Positions 1 through 6,062 of a stretch of DNA of 7,148 nt are shown here, piece after piece. This DNA comes from Thermoplasmata archaeon (lineage in GTDB: Archaea; Thermoplasmatota; Thermoplasmata; Lutacidiplasmatales; UBA184). Both the position numbers and the translations under genes were made by a program. Location of the stretch: positions 1 to 7,148 of the forward strand of contig JASHXM010000215.1 of assembly GCA_030043545.1 (NCBI GenBank), read 5' to 3'. The notes below the pieces were generated by a model. That model was not told the origin of the DNA. It did not search any database and was given only the letters and a program-made list of their open reading frames with translations. Positions within the stretch are counted from its first letter, which is position 1; every line of letters begins with the position of its first letter.

Positions 1-160
1 GGACCCGCGCGCTCCCGGCACCGCCTACCGTCTCACCTATCGCGCGGACGGTCCCGACCGCCTCACGGGCCGCTTCGAGGTCCGATCCGGACCGACCGAG
101 CCGTTCCGCTCCTACCTCGTCTGGTCCGCTCGGCGCAAGACCGGGGCGCCTTCCGGGTGA
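1..160 (+). CDS. C-terminal end of an unrecognised protein (5' end outside window)
   Basis: The plus frame beginning at base 2 is open from the window edge to a TGA at 158-160, giving 52 residues. I chose this frame because its third codon positions are almost all G or C, as in the other genes here, and the other two plus frames look less coding-like. The visible peptide has alternating hydrophobic and polar residues (for example YRLTYRADG and GRFEVRSG) followed by SYLVWSARRK, which suggests a beta-rich C-terminal domain ending in a short basic tail. No family motif is recognisable and no function is assigned. It converges on the membrane protein gene ending at 200, leaving a 39-base gap with no clear terminator. 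Confidence 0.68.
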   Translation, partial: DPRAPGTAYRLTYRADGPDRLTGRFEVRSGPTEPFRSYLVWSARRKTGAPSG

Positions 161-199
161 GCCCGCGGCCCCCGCAACACGGCCGACGGACGGCGTCGT

Positions 200-880
200 T
201 CACCCGGCGTTCGTCGGTCCCGGGGCCAGCGGCGGGGCCTTGCGTCCGGCCGCGACCTTGCGGTGAGCGTCGGCGTACGCCGCGAGGAGCAGGAAGTACG
301 AGAGGAACAGGTACGAGGAGAGCGTATCGACGGGGGCGAGGAAGCTCGGCAGGGAGACCTCTCGGTGGCCGATCAGCGCCACGATCCCCCCGAGGTTCGA
401 GGCGAGCGTCGCCCCGATGAGGGCTGAGACGGCGAACGCCCACGCGACCGACGCGATCAGCACCGCCTGGCTCGGGCGGCCGACGAGGTGGAAGACCAGG
501 AAGACGTACGTGAGGAAGGTGCCGAACACGAGCGACCCGACCGCGGCGCCGAACACCGCCTCGGCCCAGAGCGGCACGCCGAGCTGGGGCCGGTAGGCGA
601 GCAGTCCCACGATGGCGCCGGCGATGACCGCGCCCGCCAGGGAGGCGCCGAAGACCCGGTGCGCGTGCCGGACCCGAGAGCGGTGGAGCTCGTTCCATTC
701 GTGGCGGCCGACCCAGACGAACAGGAGACCGAGCAGCGTCACCGCGACGGGCAGGTAGACGAGGAAGTTCGCTCCCGGGCGGAAGCTCCCGTGCGAGAGG
801 ACGGAGTAGACATCGCTCGCCCCCTCCACGGCGAATCCGACGGAGAAGATCGCGAGGCTGACCCGGAGGTTCGTCGTCAC
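200..880 (-). CDS. Six-helix integral membrane protein of unknown function
   Basis: The product is 226 residues and strongly hydrophobic. Membrane segments can be placed at about residues 7-28, 36-58, 77-95, 105-132, 138-168 (long, possibly two passes) and 187-203. A charged loop at about 59-75 (GRHEWNELHRSRVRHAHR) is rich in His and Arg. The C-terminal tail from about 205 is basic, then Pro/Gly-rich, and probably cytoplasmic. The start is a GTG at 878-880. A GGGAGG lies 17 bases upstream, too far for an ideal ribosome site, so the start is only moderately secure. No transporter or enzyme motif is recognised. It lies 99 bases downstream of the AmrS gene on the same strand and could be cotranscribed with it, but the gap leaves that open. 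Confidence 0.85.
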   Translation of the reverse strand: MTTNLRVSLAIFSVGFAVEGASDVYSVLSHGSFRPGANFLVYLPVAVTLLGLLFVWVGRHEWNELHRSRVRHAHRVFGASLAGAVIAGAIVGLLAYRPQLGVPLWAEAVFGAAVGSLVFGTFLTYVFLVFHLVGRPSQAVLIASVAWAFAVSALIGATLASNLGGIVALIGHREVSLPSFLAPVDTLSSYLFLSYFLLLAAYADAHRKVAAGRKAPPLAPGPTNAG

Positions 881-979
881 GGTCGACGGGCCCGCACCTC
901 CCGAGCGTCGTCCGCCTCTTAGAGGCTCCGCCGGAGTGCGTGTCCCCCCGCCGCGCGGCGACGGACCGGCGGTCTCGGG
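881..979. other. Intergenic gap with a cluster of short palindromes
   Basis: This gap lies between the AmrS stop and the membrane-protein start, both on the minus strand. It contains four short near-perfect inverted repeats: GCCTCTTAGAGGC (914-926), CTCCGCCGGAG (926-936), CGCCGCGCGGCG (949-960) and GACCGGCGGTC (964-974). None is followed on the minus strand by a T-tract, so this is not a canonical terminator. In DNA this GC-rich, short palindromes also arise by chance. The 914-926 element has the only A/T-containing core near the downstream gene and might be part of its promoter. No start-aligned TATA box is convincing. Confidence 0.35.
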
Positions 980-2047
980 TCAGAGCACCGGCATCGGGAC
1001 GGACGGCCGATAGTCCTCGGGAAGCCGGCCGACGATCGGGATCGCCCGCCCGCACGCCATGCACCGGTTCTGCGCGTCGAGCGCCCACTCCTGGATCGTG
1101 AAGCCGTAGCGCCGGACCGCGACCGCCCCGCACCCCGGACAGTACGTATGCTCGAGCGGGTGGCCCCACACGTTCCCGAGATAGACGAAGTCGAGCCCCT
1201 CGCCTTTCGCCACGGCGTGCAGCTTCTCGAGCGTCGGCACCGGGGTCTCCGGAAGGTCGAGCATCCGATAGTCCGGGTGGAACCGCAGCAGGTGGAACGG
1301 CGTGGCGGGGCCGAGCCGGTCGACGACCGTACGCGCGAGGCGGCGAGTCGCTTCGACCGAGTCGCCGACCTCGGGAACGATCAGGTCCGTCACCTCGACG
1401 TGGGTCCCTTGGCGGTGGAGCGCCTCCATCGACTCGAAGATCGGAGCGGGTCCCTTCGCGCTGATGTACCGGCGCATGAACCCCTCCTCGCCGCTACCCT
1501 TGAAGTCGACCGACACGGCATCGAGATGGCCGGCCAGGTACGCGGTCGCCTCGGGGGTCATGTATCCGTTGGTGACGAAATTCGCGAACAGACCCGCCCG
1601 ATGCGCGGCGTCGATGACGTCCCGGGCGTACTCGGCGAAGATCGTCGGCTCGTTGTAGGTGAAGGTGACCCCCGCGCAGTCGAACCGACGGGCCCGCGCG
1701 ACCGCCGCCTCCGGCGAGAACGGGCGTCCCACGATCTCGTGCTCCTGCGAGATCTCCGCGTTCTGGCAGTACTGGCACCGCCAGTTGCACCCGACCGTCC
1801 CGATCGACAGGACCCGCGTCCCGGGCCGGTAGTGCGAGAGCGGCTTCTTTTCGACCGGATCGACCTGGATCGCCGCCGCGAGACCGTAGGTACGGAGGAC
1901 GAGCCGGCCGTCGAGGTTCTGACGCACGAAACAGAATCCGTGGGAGCCGACCGGGATCGCGCAGTAGCGGGCACACGCCGTGCACCGTACCTTGCCGCCG
2001 TCGAGCGGCTCCGCGAGGGCGGCCGGATGGGCGATCGCTGCGGACAC
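980..2047 (-). CDS. amrS: AmmeMemoRadiSam-system radical SAM enzyme (AmrS-like)
   Basis: The 355-residue protein has the radical-SAM motif CxxxCxxC as CNWRCQYC (C87, C91, C94), which binds the [4Fe-4S] cluster that cleaves S-adenosylmethionine. YNEPT at 131-135 matches the conserved NEP element of this group. An N-terminal four-cysteine set (C22, C25, C29, C39) and a C-terminal pair of CxxC knuckles (C303/C306, C329/C332) look like extra metal-binding sites, as is usual for AmrS and related pyruvate-formate-lyase-activase-like proteins. VDPVEKKPL at 62-70 is a hallmark of the family. The substrate is not established; the family takes its name from co-occurrence with AMMECR1- and Memo-domain proteins, neither of which lies in this window. 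The start is GTG at 2045-2047, with GGAGG four bases upstream (2052-2056). It is divergent from cca. A generic COG1180 activase is the alternative, but length and terminal Cys pattern favour AmrS. Confidence 0.9.
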   Translation of the reverse strand: MSAAIAHPAALAEPLDGGKVRCTACARYCAIPVGSHGFCFVRQNLDGRLVLRTYGLAAAIQVDPVEKKPLSHYRPGTRVLSIGTVGCNWRCQYCQNAEISQEHEIVGRPFSPEAAVARARRFDCAGVTFTYNEPTIFAEYARDVIDAAHRAGLFANFVTNGYMTPEATAYLAGHLDAVSVDFKGSGEEGFMRRYISAKGPAPIFESMEALHRQGTHVEVTDLIVPEVGDSVEATRRLARTVVDRLGPATPFHLLRFHPDYRMLDLPETPVPTLEKLHAVAKGEGLDFVYLGNVWGHPLEHTYCPGCGAVAVRRYGFTIQEWALDAQNRCMACGRAIPIVGRLPEDYRPSVPMPVL

Positions 2048-2051
2048 GGAG

Positions 2052-2056
2052 CCTCC
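2052..2056 (-). promoter_or_regulatory. Shine-Dalgarno for amrS
   Basis: The minus strand reads GGAGG here, four bases before the GTG start at 2047. Spacing is slightly short but supports this start codon over any internal one. Confidence 0.5.
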
Positions 2057-2078
2057 GGGACGACGAGGGCGGGGCTCC

Positions 2079-2086
2079 CGATAACC
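2079..2086 (-). promoter_or_regulatory. Candidate TATA-like element for amrS
   Basis: The minus strand reads GGTTATCG inside an otherwise GC-only stretch, centred about 36 bases before the amrS GTG. Archaeal TATA boxes sit about 26 bases before the transcription start, so this would give a leader of roughly ten bases that just includes the GGAGG. The match to the archaeal consensus is weak. Confidence 0.27.
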
Positions 2087-2117
2087 CCCGCCCCGCCGCC
2101 CGCCGACCCCGGCTCTC

Positions 2118-2139
2118 CAAACGAAGGTTCATCTTCTTC
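2118..2139 (+). promoter_or_regulatory. Candidate core promoter of cca
   Basis: This is the only A/T-enriched patch in the 110-base divergent region (core CGAAGGTTCATCTTC). Its centre is about 29 bases before the cca ATG at 2158, where the TATA/BRE element of a leaderless archaeal transcript would sit. No good TTTATA match and no ribosome site precede the ATG. The call rests on composition and position only. Confidence 0.3.
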
Positions 2140-2157
2140 GGGCCGTCCCGGCGGTCG

Positions 2158-3588
2158 ATGACCGCTTCGTCCCGACCGGACCCCGCCGTGGCGGGGCGGG
2201 TCGAGGCGTCCGTAGCGGCGCGGATCGCCCCGTCGGCCGAGGTCCTGGCCCGGGTCGAACGCGTCCGCGCCGAGCTCGTCGACCGGGCCGTTTCGGCGGC
2301 CCGGGCGCGGAACAGCCCGCTCGTCCGGGCGCTCGTCGCCGGCAGCGCCGCGCGCGGCACGTTCCTCGCCGACCGGCTCGACGTCGACCTGTTCCTCCTG
2401 TTCCCCCCGGATCTGCCGCGCGAGCGGCTCCGCGAGGAGGGGCTCGCGCTCGGCTCCGCGATCCTGCGCGAGACCGAGACGCGGTACGCCGAGCACCCGT
2501 ATCTCCGCGGTACGTACGAGGGATTCCGGGTCGACGCCGTCCCGGGGTACGCGGTCGCCGACCCGTCGCGGCCGATCTCCCCCGTCGACCGGACCCCGTA
2601 CCACCAGGAGTATCTCGCCTCCCGGGAAACCCCGGCGCTCGTGAGCGAGATTCGGCTCGCGAAGCAGTTCCTCCGATGCCTCGGGGTGTACGGGTCGGAA
2701 GCCCGGACCGAGGGGCTGTCCGGCTACCTCGTGGAGCTGCTGGTGCTCCGGTTCGGATCGTTCCACGGCCTGCTCGAGGCGGCGCAGGACTGGCGGCTGC
2801 CCGTCCGGCTCGCCCCGCCGGGCGCCGAACCGCCGCGGTTACCGGACGACGTCGCGCTCGTGCTCGCCGACCCTGTCGACCCGCACCGGAACGTCTCGAG
2901 CGCCCTCTCGCGGCGGAACCTGGGGACGTTCGTGGTCGCCGCCCGCGAGTACCTCCGCGCCCCGTCCGAGACGTGGTTCGCCGTACGCCCGGCGACCCCG
3001 CTCACGATCGACGCCGCCCGCGAACTCCTCGCGGCGCGCGAGAGCCACGTCACCGTCCTCGAGCTCCCGCGTCCGCCGCTCGTCGACGACACGCTGTATC
3101 CCCAGTTGCGCAAGGCCGCCCGGGCGGTCGCGGACGAGCTCGGCCGGGCCGGGTTCGAGCTCCTCGGGAGCGCGACCGGGGCCGACCGCGACCGCCTCGT
3201 CGTCGTCGTCGAGGTCGCGCACGCGCACCGGGCGGCCGTCGAGCTTCGGGATGGCCCCCCCGCCGGGATCGACCGGGTCGGCGAGTTCCTCGCGAAGTGG
3301 ACGACCGAGTCGGGCTCGGTGCTCCAGGGACCGTACGTCCGTGCCGACGGCAGCCTCGCGGTCGAGACGCGACGGACGGAGCGGGACCCGGAGTCGATCC
3401 TTCGCCACCGCCTCCCGCGCCTCTCCCTGGGGCGAGACCTCGCGCCGAAGGATCCCGGCGGCGCGCAGATCCACGCGCTCGCGCACGCGCCGCCGACCGT
3501 CGCGCTCCGCGAGGCGCTCGACGAGCTTCTCGGGAAGCGGCTCCCGTGGGCGGATCGCGCCCCGGTGCCTACGCGAGGTGCAGGTTGA
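2158..3588 (+). CDS. cca: CCA tRNA nucleotidyltransferase, archaeal class I
   Basis: This enzyme adds or repairs the 3' CCA end of tRNAs from CTP and ATP without a nucleic-acid template. The 476-residue product carries the nucleotidyltransferase signature GSAARGTFL (62-70) followed by DVDLF (75-79). With D116 in RVDAVPGY, D75 and D77 form the metal-binding carboxylate triad. D75 takes the place of the Glu seen in the Archaeoglobus enzyme, a conservative change. HPYLRGTYEGFRVD, SPVDRTPYHQ and FLRCLGVYGSEARTEGLSGY match the conserved head, neck and body blocks of the archaeal family, and the length is near the family norm. The ATG at 2158-2160 gives about 13 residues before the usual N-terminal helix; a GTG at 2188 is an alternative start. 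The gene stands alone on the plus strand, divergent from amrS. Its last 20 bases overlap the convergent membrane-protein gene. Confidence 0.95.
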   Translation: MTASSRPDPAVAGRVEASVAARIAPSAEVLARVERVRAELVDRAVSAARARNSPLVRALVAGSAARGTFLADRLDVDLFLLFPPDLPRERLREEGLALGSAILRETETRYAEHPYLRGTYEGFRVDAVPGYAVADPSRPISPVDRTPYHQEYLASRETPALVSEIRLAKQFLRCLGVYGSEARTEGLSGYLVELLVLRFGSFHGLLEAAQDWRLPVRLAPPGAEPPRLPDDVALVLADPVDPHRNVSSALSRRNLGTFVVAAREYLRAPSETWFAVRPATPLTIDAARELLAARESHVTVLELPRPPLVDDTLYPQLRKAARAVADELGRAGFELLGSATGADRDRLVVVVEVAHAHRAAVELRDGPPAGIDRVGEFLAKWTTESGSVLQGPYVRADGSLAVETRRTERDPESILRHRLPRLSLGRDLAPKDPGGAQIHALAHAPPTVALREALDELLGKRLPWADRAPVPTRGAG

Positions 3589-3928
3589 CGAGGACGAGCC
3601 AGAGCGCGATCCAGCCGAAGAACTCGAGCGCCAGCAGCCCCGCCCAGTCGCCGGTGGTGTAGAGGCTCGACCGGGACCTCAGCGCGCGGATCGCGAACGG
3701 GCTCAGCGCGACGCCGAGGAACCCGATCGGGAAGGCGACGTACCACGGCTCGCCGGCCTGCGTGATCGCCCACGCGACGACCCCGAGCAGGAGCGCGACG
3801 ACGCCCGCGACCGCGAGCCCGTAGGCGAGCTCGAACTCCTTCGTGACGAACGCGACCTCGTCGAAGACGGGGAACTCGAACGCCGCCGCCTCCTCCTCCT
3901 CGAGCTTGCGACGGACCTTCTTCGCCAT
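3569..3928 (-). CDS. Small three-helix membrane protein of unknown function
   Basis: The 119-residue protein opens with a highly charged cytoplasmic-looking segment (MAKKVRRKLEEEEAAAF), then an acidic/aromatic linker to about residue 33. Three hydrophobic helices follow at about 35-56, 62-82 and 95-117, and the chain ends directly after the last one. Helix boundaries carry RALRSRS (81-87) and TTGDW (91-95). No family is recognised. The start is ATG at 3926-3928, three bases after the lipA stop. An ideally spaced GGAGG (3936-3940) lies within the last lipA codons, so translation is very probably coupled to lipA. The TAG stop lies inside the 3' end of convergent cca. A role linked to lipoate metabolism is only suggested by position. 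Confidence 0.87.
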   Translation of the reverse strand: MAKKVRRKLEEEEAAAFEFPVFDEVAFVTKEFELAYGLAVAGVVALLLGVVAWAITQAGEPWYVAFPIGFLGVALSPFAIRALRSRSSLYTTGDWAGLLALEFFGWIALWLVLVNLHLA

Positions 3929-3931
3929 CCG

Positions 3932-4849
3932 TCAGCCTCCGAGGGCGGCCCGGGCGGAGCGGTAGAGCGACTCGGCGCGGTACGAGCTGCGCACCATCGG
4001 ACCGGCGGCGACGCCCGCGAAACCGGCGTCCCGGGCGCGATCCGCCCACCGGTCGAACTCCGCCGGCGGGACGAACCGATCGACCGGCCGATGCGCGGGG
4101 GACGGACGGAGGTACTGACCGAGCGTCAGGAGGTGGACCCCGGCGGCGCGCAGGTCCGCGAACGCCGCGTCGAGTTCGGGAGGCGACTCCCCGAGACCGA
4201 GCATCAACGAGCTCTTCAGCACCAGACCCGCCCGGCCCGCCTGCCCCGCGCGCCGGAACAGCTCGAGCGACCGGTCGTATCCGGCCCGAGGGTCGCGCAC
4301 CTGGGGCGAGAGCCCGCGCACCGTTTCGAGATTGTGGGCCAGCACGTCGGGAGCGGAGGCGAGGACGGTGGCGAGGGCGTCCGCGTCGCCGCCGAGGTCG
4401 CCGATCAGGAGCTCGACGAGCGTCGCCGAACTCGCCCGCCGGATCTCCGAGACCGTCTCGGCGAGCACGGCCGCCCCGCCGTCCGCGAGATCGTCGCGGC
4501 AGACCTGCGTGAGCACGACGTAGCGCAGCTTCCACCGCCGGACCGCCTCGGCGACGCGCGCCGGCTCCGTCCGGTCGACGACCCCGCGCGGCCAATGCGT
4601 GGTCACCGCGCAGAACGTGCAGCGACGGGTACACTCGGTGCCGAGGAGCATGAGCGTCGCGGCGCCGTCGGACCAGCACTCGGAGAGGTTCGGGCACCGC
4701 GCCTCGCGGCAGACCGTCCCGAGTCGAAGGTCGTCGAGGAGCGCCCGCACCTCCGGGTACAGCTCGCCGCGCGGCGGCCGCGCCCGGATCCACTCCGGGA
4801 GGCCGTGGCCGTCGGGGTGCAGACCTCCGCGTTGCTCCGCCGCCGCCAC
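3932..4849 (-). CDS. lipA: Lipoyl synthase (radical SAM), variant active-site loop
   Basis: LipA inserts two sulfurs into protein-bound octanoyl groups to make lipoate for 2-oxoacid dehydrogenases and the glycine cleavage H protein. The 305-residue product has both cluster motifs: the auxiliary, sulfur-donating cluster CREARCPNLSEC (C47, C52, C58) and the radical-SAM cluster CTRRCTFC (C73, C77, C80). The C-terminal RSSYRAE (287-293) carries the Ser that ligates the auxiliary cluster in characterised enzymes. HNLETV (172-177), LMLGLGE (215-221) and LTLGQYLRPS (241-250) are also family blocks. The usual TSVDRDDL loop reads TQVCRDDL (114-121), placing a Cys (C117) where Asp is normal. The start is GTG at 4847-4849, 25 bases after the cdc6 stop, with no ribosome site but a TATA-like box at the right distance. 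No lipoate ligase or octanoyltransferase gene is in the window. Confidence 0.95.
   Translation of the reverse strand: MAAAEQRGGLHPDGHGLPEWIRARPPRGELYPEVRALLDDLRLGTVCREARCPNLSECWSDGAATLMLLGTECTRRCTFCAVTTHWPRGVVDRTEPARVAEAVRRWKLRYVVLTQVCRDDLADGGAAVLAETVSEIRRASSATLVELLIGDLGGDADALATVLASAPDVLAHNLETVRGLSPQVRDPRAGYDRSLELFRRAGQAGRAGLVLKSSLMLGLGESPPELDAAFADLRAAGVHLLTLGQYLRPSPAHRPVDRFVPPAEFDRWADRARDAGFAGVAAGPMVRSSYRAESLYRSARAALGG
3936..3940 (-). promoter_or_regulatory. Shine-Dalgarno for the small membrane protein, inside lipA
   Basis: The minus strand reads GGAGG within the last two lipA sense codons, seven bases before the ATG at 3928. This fixes the start and implies that ribosomes finishing lipA reinitiate here. 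Confidence 0.65.
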
Positions 4850-4872
4850 GGGCGCCGAGGACGGGCCGTCGG

Positions 4873-4880
4873 CTTTATCC
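4873..4880 (-). promoter_or_regulatory. Candidate TATA box for lipA overlapping the cdc6 stop codon
   Basis: The minus strand reads GGATAAAG, preceded by the purine-rich GGGAAA, and is centred about 27 bases before the lipA GTG. That is the spacing expected for a leaderless archaeal transcript. The element contains the TAA stop of the upstream cdc6 gene. It is the best TATA-like match in the window and agrees with the lack of a Shine-Dalgarno before lipA. Confidence 0.42.
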
Positions 4881-6029
4881 TTTCCCGCCCGGCGCCTGGC
4901 CGATCCGCTCCTCGAGGAGCGTCGCGAGGAACGACGCGGGCATCTCGTCCGCCGCGACGAGGCTCGATTCCCCGGTCGCGCCGGCCTCGAGCGTCACCAG
5001 TCCGTCCCGCTCGAGCTCCTTGAGCGTCCGCCAGAACGTGGTGCGGCTCATCGCCGAGGCACCGAGCTCCTCGAGCAACGCGGCGTGGTTCGCCCGCAGG
5101 CGCTGGCTCGCGACGGAGCTCCCCTTTCCCTTGAGCGTCCGCGCGAGCGCCAAGAGGACCCCGAGCTCGTTCGTCGAGAGCGCCTCGAGCTGCGCCTCCG
5201 TGACCGTCGGGAGGATCGACCCCTTCGCGCGACGGACGTGCTCGGCGGTGATCGACTCCGCCCCCGCATCGTCCGCCGCACGGGCGGCGTTCGCGAGGAT
5301 CTCGAGAGCGAACCGGGCGTCCCCGTTCGGCGCCGCGATCCGGGCGATCTGCTCGAGGACATCGCGGTCGAAGCTGCCGCGGCGGAGCGCCAACGACGCC
5401 CGCGACTCCAGGATCTCGGTGAGCGCGGCGCGGTCGTACGGCGCGAGCGCGAGCCGGTGCGTCACGCCGAAGCTCGACCGGCTCGCCGCGTCCAGGTACG
5501 GCAGCAGGTCCTCGGCGGCGATCAGCATCAGCGAGATCGCTCCCAGCTCCACCTCGCGGGAGCGGGTCAGCAGGTAGACCAGCTTCGTTCCCTGCCGGAC
5601 GAGCGCCGACGCCTCGTCGAGCACGACGAGGCGGTGCGCGGGGTGGCGGCGGATCCCCTGCTCGTAGACGTCGAGCATCTCCGACAGGCTGTAGCCCCGG
5701 TCGGGGAGCGAGACGTCGACGCTCCTGAGGAGGTCGAGCATCACCGTCCGATCGCTCGCGCGACGCCAGCAGTTGATGTACGTCGTTTTCACCGGAAACT
5801 CGCCGAGCCGGCCCGCGCGCTCGATCTCCGCCGAAAAGCGCCGGGCGAGCGCGGTCTTGCCGCTGCCGATCCCCCCGGTGAGCAGCAGGTGGTACGCGAG
5901 CCCTTTCGGCAGCGCCTCGCGGTATCGGCGCCCCAGCACCGCGAACTCCTCGTCCCGCCGGACGAGGCGCGGCGGGACGAACGACGGGTCGAGCGTCTCC
6001 TCCTTGGCGAGGATCGGGGTGGGGGTCAT
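4875..6029 (-). CDS. Divergent Orc1/Cdc6-family AAA+ ATPase
   Basis: Archaeal Orc1/Cdc6 proteins bind origin DNA and recruit the MCM helicase. The 384-residue product follows the family plan: N-terminal FVPPRLVRRDEEF (17-29), Walker A GGIGSGKT (52-59), YINC (84-87), Walker B LVVLDE (134-139), sensor 2 GDAR (236-239), then a C-terminal winged-helix domain (about 287-350) ending in TTFWRTLKELERDGLV. Several hallmarks are altered. The usual DEID after Walker B is DEAS, the sensor-1 ISND is AAED (171-174), and DPRV of box VII is DAAS (180-183), losing the usual arginine. ATP binding looks intact, but hydrolysis or oligomer control may differ. The ATG at 6027-6029 was preferred because the longer open frame upstream is antisense to nothing useful and overlaps tmk. 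No origin repeats were recognised nearby. It may be a secondary paralog instead of the main initiator. Confidence 0.88.
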   Translation of the reverse strand: MTPTPILAKEETLDPSFVPPRLVRRDEEFAVLGRRYREALPKGLAYHLLLTGGIGSGKTALARRFSAEIERAGRLGEFPVKTTYINCWRRASDRTVMLDLLRSVDVSLPDRGYSLSEMLDVYEQGIRRHPAHRLVVLDEASALVRQGTKLVYLLTRSREVELGAISLMLIAAEDLLPYLDAASRSSFGVTHRLALAPYDRAALTEILESRASLALRRGSFDRDVLEQIARIAAPNGDARFALEILANAARAADDAGAESITAEHVRRAKGSILPTVTEAQLEALSTNELGVLLALARTLKGKGSSVASQRLRANHAALLEELGASAMSRTTFWRTLKELERDGLVTLEAGATGESSLVAADEMPASFLATLLEERIGQAPGGKG

Positions 6030-6056
6030 TCGAGACTCGCGGGGACCGGGGAGAGA

Positions 6057-6062
6057 GATATC
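6057..6062 (-). promoter_or_regulatory. Possible internal TATA-like element before cdc6
   Basis: GATATC, touching the tmk stop codon, is centred about 30 bases before the cdc6 ATG. The 31-base gap holds no Shine-Dalgarno, so a leaderless start driven from here is possible. The motif is short and imperfect. Confidence 0.25.

Noticed and set aside
63..1169. Long minus-strand open frame of 368 codons
   Set aside because: It is Arg/Pro/Gly-rich with no motif and overlaps two better genes in another frame of the same strand; stop codons are rare in this GC-rich DNA.
2048..2157. RNA gene or riboswitch in the divergent gap
   Set aside because: No tRNA-like cloverleaf or conserved riboswitch core is visible; the region is short and GC-only apart from the promoter-like patch.
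3196..3213. GTC-repeat stretch within cca
   Set aside because: It simply encodes a run of valines (LVVVVEV) in a beta strand and is in frame with the gene.
3251..5023. Plus-strand open frame of 590 codons spanning the end of cca, the membrane protein and lipA
   Set aside because: It is antisense to the well-supported lipA and small membrane-protein genes and has low-complexity Arg/Glu composition; a shadow frame.
6030..6060. Replication origin beside the Orc1/Cdc6 gene
   Set aside because: The gap is only 31 bases, has no A/T-rich unwinding region, and I see no origin-recognition-box repeats; the other gaps also lack them.
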